Of a stretch of DNA of 53,793 nt, positions 33,785-40,863 are shown in pieces. Source of the stretch: Bacteroidaceae bacterium (lineage in GTDB: Bacteria; Bacteroidota; Bacteroidia; Bacteroidales; Bacteroidaceae); contig JAFZFF010000036.1 of assembly GCA_017556045.1 (NCBI GenBank), positions 1 to 53,793 of the forward strand, in the 5' to 3' direction. The translations under genes were made by a program, and so were the position numbers. The notes beneath the pieces were generated by a model that saw nothing but the letters and a program-made list of their open reading frames with translations, made no database searches and was not told the origin of the DNA. The stretch's first letter is position 1, and each line of letters begins with the position of its first letter.

Positions 33785-33997
33785 TCACGAACGCACGGGT
33801 TCGGCGGTGGTGAGCTGCATCATCGCATCGGGTAGAGCGCAGGGCACTACCACGCCATCATCGTCGGTGTGGGCACTCATCAGACGTAGTGGGTCGTCTA
33901 CGACTCCGCGTGTCACCTCACTGAGCAGGGGGAACTCCTCTTGCTGGGTGTCACGTAGAATGTCGGTGTAGGTGGGTTGAGTTTGTAAATTTTCCAT
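33785..33997 (-). CDS. Possible small hypothetical protein
   Basis: The frame of about 70 residues starts MENLQTQPTYTDILRDTQQE and ends TTAEPVRS; an in-frame ATG lies 8 codons upstream. It is acidic and hydrophilic, with no signal peptide. Its amino-acid composition looks protein-like, but it stands alone amid repeats and I recognise no family. Confidence 0.4.
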   Translation of the reverse strand: MENLQTQPTYTDILRDTQQEEFPLLSEVTRGVVDDPLRLMSAHTDDDGVVVPCALPDAMMQLTTAEPVRS

Positions 33998-34061
33998 AGT
34001 TGTAGAGTTGGTTTGTGTCATATTGTTTATAGTTAAAGGTTAGTAAATACATTCTAAAGGC

Positions 34062-34306
34062 ACTGTCCCTCTTTAAGGGGGACGAGTGTAGCGTAGTGGA
34101 AACGAAGCGGAACGGGTGGGGGTAATGATACTGCGTAGCCTAATCTTGTAGTGGAAATTACCCCCTCCGCTACGTTCAGCCTTGCTTCACTTCGCTCCCT
34201 GTCGGGCCCTCCGTCGCTCAGAGCACTGCGCTCCCCTCATTCGGCACGGCTTGACATTTAGTCAACCCTCTGAAGGCCTCGCTACGCCCCCTTAAAGAGG
34301 GACAGT
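34062..34306. repeat. MITE-like palindromic repeat element, 20-bp perfect terminal inverted repeats
   Basis: ACTGTCCCTCTTTAAGGGGG (34062-34081) is repeated as its exact reverse complement at 34287-34306. Inside, GGGGGTAAT (34118-34126) and ATTACCCCC (34157-34165) form a second inverted pair. No transposase is encoded. A related element with the halves in the opposite order is at 38137-38272. Confidence 0.75.
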
Positions 34307-34423
34307 TCTTTTAAATTAGTTTTCATCTTCGTCTCTTTGTTTCTTCCGCGAAGATAATACATGTAAAAGTGATATGCAATGCCCTTATAATCAGTACTAT
34401 TATAAATAAAAACGAGCCTGCTA

Positions 34424-34454
34424 TTGCACAAATCGGAACTATTCATTACCTTTG
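34424..34454 (+). promoter_or_regulatory. Promoter upstream of the 22-bp palindrome array
   Basis: TTG at 34424-34426, a 20-base spacer and TACCTTTG at 34447-34454 match the Bacteroidetes promoter. Transcription would start just before the array at 34475, and no larger gene starts for 500 bases. Confidence 0.6.
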
Positions 34455-34474
34455 TTGTAAGGTAAGAAAAATGT

Positions 34475-34562
34475 TTCTCCCTGCAAGCAGAAGAGCTTCT
34501 CCCTGCAAATAGAAAACATTCTAACTGCAGGCAGAAAACCTTCTATCTGCAGGTAGAAAAAG
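34475..34562 (+). repeat. Four tandem 22-bp near-palindromic units
   Basis: Units begin at TTCT 34475, 34497, 34519 and 34541 with exact 22-bp spacing. Each is a near-palindrome of the form TTCTxxCTGCAxxxAGAA (for example TTCTATCTGCAGGTAGAA). The fourth and third units are closest to perfect symmetry. The period is not a multiple of 3, so it is not a coding repeat. Confidence 0.75.
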
Positions 34563-34648
34563 TGGAGGACAAGCAGAAAATATAAAAAGAGACTGCAAAC
34601 AAACTGAAAATACAAGCAATAGAATAACCTACTAACTAAGAAGCTGCT

Positions 34649-34723
34649 ATGAAAGTAAAGAAATCAAATCCCCGCATCAAGGGCTGCTTCCGTTCTACAC
34701 CGGGCCACTTCGGACGCGAATGA
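34649..34723 (+). CDS. Possible 24-residue peptide downstream of the palindrome array
   Basis: ATG 34649 opens a short frame, MKVKKSNPRIKGCFRSTPGH then FGRE and stop. It is basic and follows a plausible promoter and the 22-bp array. There is no other evidence that it is translated; it could be a leader peptide or chance. Confidence 0.3.
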   Translation: MKVKKSNPRIKGCFRSTPGHFGRE

Positions 34724-34748
34724 TGTAAAAGTATGTGCCCGAAAATAA

Positions 34749-34845
34749 TTGTACACTTTTGATGGTGTAACACACTGACTAATACGTGGGATGATATGTT
34801 TTTTTGTACACAAATTTGTACATGGATTGTTCGTGGTTTGTACAC
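34749..34845 (-). repeat. Right cluster of TTGTACAC boxes
   Basis: TTGTACAC occurs at 34749-34756, 34804-34811 and 34838-34845, with TTGTACAT at 34816-34823. All are the reverse complement of the left cluster. The first extends to a 16-bp exact inverted match with 33645-33660 (TCAAAAGTGTACAATT). Confidence 0.6.
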
Positions 34846-35015
34846 AAAATCGCATAAAGAGTATCGTGTGTTGTCACTCAGATATTGAATGAGAGGGAAG
34901 GGGAGTACCTCGGTTTATTTGTGTTGTTATGATTTTTTTTGCTATGTGATGTAACTTTTCAGCCTTTCCTTCGTCTTAAGGGTAGAGACTGATTAATAAC
35001 ACAAACGCAAACAAG

Positions 35016-35498
35016 GTGACGCACACGGAATTTAAGGAGCATTTTTTATCGTTACAGCCAATGCTGTATCGTGAGGCATATCGTATGCTGGGCGATGCGT
35101 TCGAGGCTGAGGATGCCGTGCAGAACTTGTATGTACGTCTGTGGGAACAGAAGGAGAGGCTCGATGATCTCGTCTCCCCCAAGGAGTATTGCCTGAAGGC
35201 ATTGAAGAATATCTGTATAGACCGATGGCGAAAAATTAGGGCTTGCGATGAGGAGGTGGAGTTGATAGAAGAAATAGTAGATGTCAATGCGCCACCCGAT
35301 ACAGAGAGCGATGAGACGGAGGAGTTTATTAAGCATTTCCTCGCTAACCTGCCCGAGCAGCCACGACATGTAATGATGATGCAGATGCAGGGACATAGTT
35401 TCGAAGAGATAGCAGCGACGATGGGTTTGTCGGTAGGGAACGTGAAGGTGATACTGTCGCGCTTGCGAAGGAGATTCAAAGAAATATATTATAAATGA
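35016..35498 (+). CDS. ECF sigma-70 family RNA polymerase sigma factor
   Basis: The 160-residue protein contains sigma region 2 (LYREAYRMLGDAFEAEDAVQ, VYVRLWEQ-like NLYVRLWEQ) and region 4 (MMMQMQGHSFEEIAATMGLS, then VGNVKVILSRLRRRFKE). It starts with GTG at 35016; the frame has no ATG upstream before a stop. The next gene is a membrane protein of anti-sigma type, so the pair likely regulates itself and the downstream secreted-protein genes. Confidence 0.93.
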   Translation: MTHTEFKEHFLSLQPMLYREAYRMLGDAFEAEDAVQNLYVRLWEQKERLDDLVSPKEYCLKALKNICIDRWRKIRACDEEVELIEEIVDVNAPPDTESDETEEFIKHFLANLPEQPRHVMMMQMQGHSFEEIAATMGLSVGNVKVILSRLRRRFKEIYYK

Positions 35499-35513
35499 TA
35501 AGGAGTTTTGATT

Positions 35514-36095
35514 ATGGACGAAAAGATTCTGAAAGATAGGATTGAGCGGTTCTTCAGTGCCGAACTGACGGTGGAGGAGGAACAGGTGCTCTGTAGCTAC
35601 CTTCGCGACAATGATGTTCCGACCGAACTCCGTAAGGATAAGGAGGCCATCATCGCACTATGTACCTTGCCCGAAGAAGTGGATTTGCCCGAGGGTGCTG
35701 CCGAGCGCTTGGAGGCGATGCTCGATGGGTTGGAAGAGATGAGGGGAAGTTTGGAGGATATTCAGCCTATGCGCCAACAACGGATACCGAGATCCTTCAC
35801 TACGCTCAGAATGACAAGACTTCTCCTCCGTGCAGCTTGTGTGGTAGGTGTGGTCATGGTTCTGTTTCTGGCATTGCCCGAGAGCAAAGACGATCCCGCA
35901 CTTGCTGAGATGTACGAAGAGGAGGACACCTTTGACACTCCCGAGGAGGCGATGCAATGCCTCATGGCAGCCTATGATGATGTGATGTTTGCTATGAACA
36001 CGGCACGCGACAACACACGGGAGGCGCACCAAGTGCTGACACAATCGGTAAAGACTAGTCTGAATATGCTTAAATTTGAACCAACAAAAAAATAG
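35514..36095 (+). CDS. Probable membrane anti-sigma factor
   Basis: The protein of about 193 residues starts at ATG 35514, preceded by AAGGAG at 35500-35505, 8 bases upstream. The cytoplasmic N-terminus (KDRIERFFSAELTVEEEQVL) resembles other Bacteroidetes anti-sigma factors. One membrane helix (LLLRAACVVGVVMVLFLALP) is at about residues 103-122, and the C-terminus is periplasmic and acidic. Just before the helix is a segment coding QQRIPRSFTTLRMTR, which derives from a dispersed repeat (see that entry). It follows the sigma gene by 15 bases. Function is inferred from position and topology. Confidence 0.75.
   Translation: MDEKILKDRIERFFSAELTVEEEQVLCSYLRDNDVPTELRKDKEAIIALCTLPEEVDLPEGAAERLEAMLDGLEEMRGSLEDIQPMRQQRIPRSFTTLRMTRLLLRAACVVGVVMVLFLALPESKDDPALAEMYEEEDTFDTPEEAMQCLMAAYDDVMFAMNTARDNTREAHQVLTQSVKTSLNMLKFEPTKK
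35783..35821. repeat. Dispersed-repeat fragment inside the anti-sigma gene
   Basis: The segment containing GAGATCCTTCACTACGCTCA and GAATGACAAGAC resembles a widespread intergenic repeat whose translations give the familiar strings SFTTLRMT and, on the opposite strand, CHSERSE. The frame of the anti-sigma gene stays open through it. Its family is recognised from memory only. Confidence 0.6.
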
Positions 36096-36101
36096 TGAAT
36101 C

Positions 36102-36644
36102 ATGAAACGATACATTTTATTCACCTTAATGACCCTTATGCTCCACACGGGCACGTTATTCGCCCAGTCGGTACAGCCGCGCGAGAAGAGCGAGGTGGAA
36201 ATATTCATGCAGCAAGTAACCAAGGCTACTTCTAAATCCCAAGAGATTGACTATGCCTATGTATCTACCAGCATGTTCAAAAAGTTGCTATCGCAGCTGT
36301 TATCCAAAGTTGATGATGAGGCAAAGGCCGAAATGAAAATAGACAATATAATTGGCTCGGCCATGTATATGCGCCGCTATTTCAGTACAGGCGGCATCGA
36401 AGGTTACGAGTTGCTATCAGCAGCCATGCACCCATTCTGGGGATTCTTGGAAGAGAAAGATGTGGTCATGGGTATGGAATTGTGTGCCCTCAACCGCCGA
36501 GACGGGGTAGTTTCTATAATATATGGTAATGCTGAAAGTGTGCTCGTCATCAACGACAACAGCAAAGATTTGAGCTATAGCATCGTATTCGTTGCAGGTA
36601 TGTCGTATGACTCCTTCATGAAAATGAATGTATTAGGTTTTTGA
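36102..36644 (+). CDS. Exported DUF4252-like protein
   Basis: The 180-residue protein has a signal peptide (KRYILFTLMTLMLHTGTLFAQ). The mature part has the layout of DUF4252 proteins: VEIFMQQVTKAT, then YAYVSTSMFKKLL and a final beta-rich part around VVSIIYGNAESVLVIND. DUF4252 genes often follow ECF sigma/anti-sigma pairs in Bacteroidetes, as here. It lies 6 bases after the anti-sigma gene and is probably a member of the sigma regulon. Function unknown. Confidence 0.75.
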   Translation: MKRYILFTLMTLMLHTGTLFAQSVQPREKSEVEIFMQQVTKATSKSQEIDYAYVSTSMFKKLLSQLLSKVDDEAKAEMKIDNIIGSAMYMRRYFSTGGIEGYELLSAAMHPFWGFLEEKDVVMGMELCALNRRDGVVSIIYGNAESVLVINDNSKDLSYSIVFVAGMSYDSFMKMNVLGF

Positions 36645-36657
36645 TTTTACTTATTGA

Positions 36658-38127
36658 ATGATTATGAGAAAGATGATATTATGCTTCATAGCCGTATGCT
36701 CGGCAATGACTATGCAAGCACAAGAGATAGACTGGACGGGATTAACCCAATTCACCGATGAGTTGGAGTCGCTTCAAGGCGAGCATGTGTCGTGTGACAC
36801 GATGACACATAGGGAACTCTTGGATTATTTGGATACGGAGATAGTCAGTGATGACGATGCACTCTTTGCCAAGTTGGACAAGAAGGATTTCCGACTTATT
36901 AAGACCTCATCGTGCGATTCCATGGGCTTTGAAAGCATCAATAAAGTGCTCGACAAATACGAAGTCACAACAGCAGAGGTATTGTTTGGCATTCCCTTGT
37001 TGTTCTGCAATCGCAACAATGGGGATCAAGCGGTGCTCTTCGTAGGCGACCAGGTGTCGCTAATGGTACTTGACCAAGGCGACTCAGTAGAGGTGCTCTA
37101 TCTGAACTCCAACTTGATGGAGATTATCAAAGAAATCTTTACTGCGATGATAATCCATGGCGATGGAGGCAATATCTCCATAGGCAATGGAGGCGACCTG
37201 CTGTTCAGTTACTCGTTCAGCAGAACATCGGAAAAAGAAGAGGGTGCTGAAGAGCCGCAGGTGTACTCCTTCGACCAGCAGTCCAACGGCAATGACCCAT
37301 ATGAGCGCTTCAATGAGGAAGTTTCCCAACTGACAGCCAAAACGGCAACACCCGACTTTTCAGAGTTGATACAAGAGACTGAAAAACTTGAGAAGCCCTC
37401 GTTTCTTCTCATCCCTGGTACTGACCGCTACAATGTGTTCATTCCTTCTGTACCAGAAGAGATACGGAAAGAGATGCAGCCCCATGCGGCCTATGGTGTG
37501 TATGACTGGATTAATGGGTTGGGCTTTGGCAAAGGTGCTATAACAGACGATGCCGACCAAAAGTCCGAAATCATTCTCCCCGAAGATGTGGCGCGGCTCT
37601 ATGCAGTTAAGCACTTCCCGCAAGAAAAGCGCAACGAGGAGGGCTATTCGCCCATGCTTAAAGCAATATACCAGAAGGAGTATCAAGGTGGCACGCCTGC
37701 CGTACTCTACCGCTTCTCAAAGAGCGAAGTGGGTTACAAAGACATGCTGCGCGACTTGGGCTTCCTCTTCAAACTCGAACTCGGCGACATCTACAGGAAT
37801 CTGAAAGTGACACAGCAGAGCGAGCGCAACGGCAAGCGCTTCGTGCAACTCTATGGCGAGGGTGGCATACTGATGTGCGTGCTTGACTCACCTGCCGACC
37901 ATTATTGTCATATGAGCATCCTCGTCGGTGGTAGCGGTGGCTTCGAGCAAGCAGTTAACGAGTATGTCATTGGCGGTGAGAGAGAGATTGCTACACGATG
38001 CAACATCATTATCAACAGCGACTCGTGCGGCATACACTTCACTACCGACGAATACTTCTTTGCGGGTAAGTCGCACAAGAACGGCGTGCACATCGACTTT
38101 CGTTACTGGGATTTATATACGAGATAG
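36658..38127 (+). CDS. Exported hypothetical protein, fourth gene of the sigma operon
   Basis: The 489-residue protein has a signal peptide (RKMILCFIAVCSAMTMQAQ). The N-terminal 150 residues resemble the preceding DUF4252 protein in layout: ALFAKLDKKDFRLIKTSSCD, then DQVSLMVLDQGDSVEVLYLN. The remainder is not recognised; it includes a part around YGVYDWINGLGFGKGAI and another around DMLRDLGFLFKLELGDIYRN. It contains several Cys. It lies 13 bases after the DUF4252 gene. ATG 36664 is an alternative start. Confidence 0.75.
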   Translation: MIMRKMILCFIAVCSAMTMQAQEIDWTGLTQFTDELESLQGEHVSCDTMTHRELLDYLDTEIVSDDDALFAKLDKKDFRLIKTSSCDSMGFESINKVLDKYEVTTAEVLFGIPLLFCNRNNGDQAVLFVGDQVSLMVLDQGDSVEVLYLNSNLMEIIKEIFTAMIIHGDGGNISIGNGGDLLFSYSFSRTSEKEEGAEEPQVYSFDQQSNGNDPYERFNEEVSQLTAKTATPDFSELIQETEKLEKPSFLLIPGTDRYNVFIPSVPEEIRKEMQPHAAYGVYDWINGLGFGKGAITDDADQKSEIILPEDVARLYAVKHFPQEKRNEEGYSPMLKAIYQKEYQGGTPAVLYRFSKSEVGYKDMLRDLGFLFKLELGDIYRNLKVTQQSERNGKRFVQLYGEGGILMCVLDSPADHYCHMSILVGGSGGFEQAVNEYVIGGEREIATRCNIIINSDSCGIHFTTDEYFFAGKSHKNGVHIDFRYWDLYTR

Positions 38128-38136
38128 ACTTTAATC

Positions 38137-38272
38137 ATTACCCCCTCCGCTCCGTCGCTTCACTTCCTCCGCTCGTCCCCCTTAAAGGGCGACAGTTCTT
38201 TAAGATGGTTTCGATGGACTCTGCACTGTCCCTCTTTAAGGGGGACGAGCCCGAAGGGCGGGTGGGGGTAAC
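38137..38272. repeat. MITE-like element, same half-units in inverted order
   Basis: ATTACCCCCTCCGC starts at 38137, CCCCCTTAAAGGGCGACAGT lies at 38177-38196, and the 20-bp ACTGTCCCTCTTTAAGGGGG at 38225-38244 is identical to the terminal repeat of the element at 34062. GGGGGTAA ends the element at 38264-38271. The half-units seen at 34 kb as outside-to-inside occur here inside-to-outside. Confidence 0.7.
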
Positions 38273-38333
38273 AATAAAGCACAAAGATATTTTTTCTATT
38301 TAACTTTTCAAAAAATAAATCATAAATCACATC

Positions 38334-39305
38334 ATGAACAAAAGATTATCATTGACAATGCTGCTTGCTATTGCAAGTTTCGTAACGCTCGTGGCACAGA
38401 CCACAGCACTTGTAACTTATGAAGGTGGTTATTTCATCAAGGACGGCAAGAAGTGGACCGAGTTCCGCCCGGCCGACAAAGTGGAGCCTTGGAATGAGTA
38501 CAAACAGTACAAGGAGGATGACAAGTTCTTTTATATCGAGAGCAAGAGATGTAATGTTGCTGTTCCAAAAATCTACCATGACAAGATTTTTGTTGACCGC
38601 AAGAAAAACGGGAATTGGGAGGTTGTGTACAACACTTTGAGCGTACATCTACTTTGTCCTGAAGGCGATGCTCTCTACTATACATATAGAAACCACAGCC
38701 TCGAACACGGCGAATACGATGGCTATTTTGTGCGCGATAACTTCACTTGGCGCGAGTACCGCCCAAGAATGAAGAGTACCGTTTGGGCAGAGTTCAAGCA
38801 GACATCAGGGGACAGCAGGTATTTCACTCTTGAAAGCAGCAACAATATCGTATATATCCCGAAGAGTACAAATGATGATATTGTCATCAAGGATAAGAGC
38901 AACAGAAACTGGTTGGGAGGTTATAAGATTCAGGCAGTGAATGACCGTTCGGCAGCCTATCCGTACAATTTCTATTACCTGAAGAGTGGACGTCTTAAGA
39001 GTAAGGATAAATCTGAACTGACAGACAATGTTGCACGTATAAGTCTTGACAACAAGTGCAACATACAGGTTGCTTTTGATGGTAAGCACTATGACCTTAC
39101 ATATACCAGTATTGAGACTGCCGATGTTGATGGTGAGGAAGCCATACTCATAACGATTGATACACAGAACAGGATATGGCTTTACGATGGTACAGCACGC
39201 ATTGAGTGCAAGGCAATAGGAAAGAAAATGCTCTTTGTCGGAGCCAGCGGCAAAGATTACCGCGCCATCTTGGAACAGCTACGCATAGGTACGTTCCGCA
39301 TGTAA
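38334..39305 (+). CDS. Exported protein with two tandem ~75-residue repeats
   Basis: The 323-residue protein has a signal peptide (MNKRLSLTMLLAIASFVTLV then AQ). Two homologous repeats follow: about residues 28-100 (YEGGYFIKDGKKWTEFRP, FFYIESKRCNVAVPK, NGNWEVVY) and 121-193 (YDGYFVRDNFTWREYRP, YFTLESSNNIVYIPK, NRNWLGGY). The C-terminal third is beta-rich. Similar repeats occur in other Bacteroidales exported proteins, without known function. It stands alone after the repeat element and is probably secreted or periplasmic. Confidence 0.8.
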   Translation: MNKRLSLTMLLAIASFVTLVAQTTALVTYEGGYFIKDGKKWTEFRPADKVEPWNEYKQYKEDDKFFYIESKRCNVAVPKIYHDKIFVDRKKNGNWEVVYNTLSVHLLCPEGDALYYTYRNHSLEHGEYDGYFVRDNFTWREYRPRMKSTVWAEFKQTSGDSRYFTLESSNNIVYIPKSTNDDIVIKDKSNRNWLGGYKIQAVNDRSAAYPYNFYYLKSGRLKSKDKSELTDNVARISLDNKCNIQVAFDGKHYDLTYTSIETADVDGEEAILITIDTQNRIWLYDGTARIECKAIGKKMLFVGASGKDYRAILEQLRIGTFRM

Positions 39306-39484
39306 CCAAAAACAAATTAATCAAATAGGCAAAGCGAAGCCACAAGGGTGCTTTTTTTGAGACTTTTAGCATTCTTCAGTGGTGAGCTTTGTCGTCTTGG
39401 TGATTCGCTTGTTATGCAGCAATGTTGAATTGTTAATTATTCCTTTCGTGGCATGTTAAAGTTTGTTGTTTTTCACACATAGGG

Positions 39485-39515
39485 TTGGCTGGCTTTAGTT
39501 TTTGTAGTATCTTTG
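39485..39515 (+). promoter_or_regulatory. Promoter of the triple-adaptor export operon
   Basis: TTG at 39485-39487, a 20-base spacer and TATCTTTG at 39508-39515 fit the Bacteroidetes consensus. The leader to the first ATG is about 120 bases long and starts with a small hairpin (GCAACTTAGGTTGC). Confidence 0.65.
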
Positions 39516-39636
39516 CAACTTAGGTTGCGAAGATTGGCTGTGCTCGTTGGAAATAAAACAAGTTTTATTCACTCGCTTGCACATTCTTTGCAAAATTGAA
39601 TGATTAGCTGCATTTTAAATTAGCGAATAGAGAAAA

Positions 39637-40854
39637 ATGTTTACGTGTAGTAAAGTGGTGCCATCGGTGCTGATGATGGCTGTAGGGGCATGTATGATGC
39701 TCTCGTGCTCGGCTGACAAGGGTAGGGCACTGCCGCTATATGCCATCGAGCGTACGGCGTATGAGGATATGCTCGTGGTGGAGGGATACACGGAATCGGT
39801 TAACTCGGTGAACGTCAATTGTCCGCGCGACGTGGATGGCACTATCATTCAGATAGTAGAGAATGGTACCTACGTAGAGGCGGGCGACACGGTGTGTATC
39901 ATCGAGGATACTAACATTGAGAACAATGTGGAGAACTGGCGAGTGGACCTCGAGGGTATGTATGCCGAGATGGAGAAGCTCAAGGCTACGCAGCGACTCG
40001 AGTATGCGCTGCTGGAGGCACAGGTGAGAAACAATGAGGCGGAGACGCTCTTGGCCGACGCAGACTCGCTACGCATGATATACATGAGCCCTACGGACCG
40101 ACGCATCAAGGAGCTGCAGCTCGAGAAGACTCGCATACAACGCACCCAGCTGATGAGAAAGCTCGAGGTGACCAAGGTGGTGCACCGTACAGACCGCATG
40201 AAGCTGGAGAAGCGCATCGAATGGGGCGAACGCCAGCTCGAGAAGGAGCTGCAAAAGCAGGCATCGCTCGTGCTCACGGCACCGAAGGCAGGTATAGCAG
40301 TCGTTGCACGCCGCCATCGCTGGAGTGATACGAAATGGGTCGTTGGCGACAATATATGGAACGGACGTACAGTGGTGACATTGCCCGACTTTGACAATAT
40401 GAAGACGATGATCTATGCCCAGGAGGCGGAGTTTAAGCGTCTGCACGAGGGTGACAAGGTGACCTATACCTTCGACGCTATGCCGGGCAACCAGGCGTGG
40501 GGAACGATAAAGAAGCTCTCTCCCGTGGGGCAGGCACGCTCAAGCTCGTCGGTGAAGACCTTCGAGGTGATGGCGTCGATAGACTCTATACTGACTCCCG
40601 TAGACCCGGGTATGAGTGCGCTCTGCCGCGTATATCTGCGTCATGTGCCCGACACCATCGTGGTGCCCACCATCAGCGTGTTTGACAAGGATTCGCTCAA
40701 GGTGGTATACGTAGAGCACAAGGGACACTTCGAGGAGCGCCAGGTGACACTGGGCGAGAGCTCGCCGCGCAGCACCATCATTGCCGAGGGACTGGCAGTA
40801 GGGGAGCGCATAGCGCTGATAAAGCCGAGTGAGAAGCATAGACATGTGAAATAA
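39637..40854 (+). CDS. Periplasmic adaptor lipoprotein 1 (HlyD/MacA-like)
   Basis: The 405-residue protein has a lipoprotein signal (ACMMLSCSADKG, lipobox Cys about residue 24). A biotinyl-lipoyl half (SVNVNCPRDVDGTIIQIVEN, YVEAGDTVCII) is followed by a coiled-coil hairpin (residues about 105-215, with RTDRMKLEKRIEWGERQLEK) and a beta-barrel (HRWSDTKWVVGDNIWNG, TLPDFDNMK). It bridges an inner-membrane ABC permease and a TolC-type channel. It is the first of three consecutive paralogues in one operon. Confidence 0.88.
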   Translation: MFTCSKVVPSVLMMAVGACMMLSCSADKGRALPLYAIERTAYEDMLVVEGYTESVNSVNVNCPRDVDGTIIQIVENGTYVEAGDTVCIIEDTNIENNVENWRVDLEGMYAEMEKLKATQRLEYALLEAQVRNNEAETLLADADSLRMIYMSPTDRRIKELQLEKTRIQRTQLMRKLEVTKVVHRTDRMKLEKRIEWGERQLEKELQKQASLVLTAPKAGIAVVARRHRWSDTKWVVGDNIWNGRTVVTLPDFDNMKTMIYAQEAEFKRLHEGDKVTYTFDAMPGNQAWGTIKKLSPVGQARSSSSVKTFEVMASIDSILTPVDPGMSALCRVYLRHVPDTIVVPTISVFDKDSLKVVYVEHKGHFEERQVTLGESSPRSTIIAEGLAVGERIALIKPSEKHRHVK

Positions 40855-40863
40855 TAAATTTAT

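Noticed and set aside
33785-34021. A longer start (34021) for the 78-residue minus-strand frame
   Set aside because: The extra nine residues are Thr/Asn-rich and add nothing; the shorter start is equally plausible and even the gene is uncertain.
34475-34562. A CRISPR array at the 22-bp repeats
   Set aside because: The units abut directly without unique spacers, the repeats are near-palindromic and imperfect, and no cas genes are near.
34664-34855. Minus-strand frames over the TTGTACAC cluster
   Set aside because: They have repetitive, His- and Cys-rich composition without domain features and overlap a repeat-rich region; shadows of non-coding sequence.
36848-38134. Alternative-frame ORFs inside the 489-residue exported protein gene
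   Set aside because: The main frame has a signal peptide and coherent composition; the alternates are Ser/Thr-rich by codon offset.
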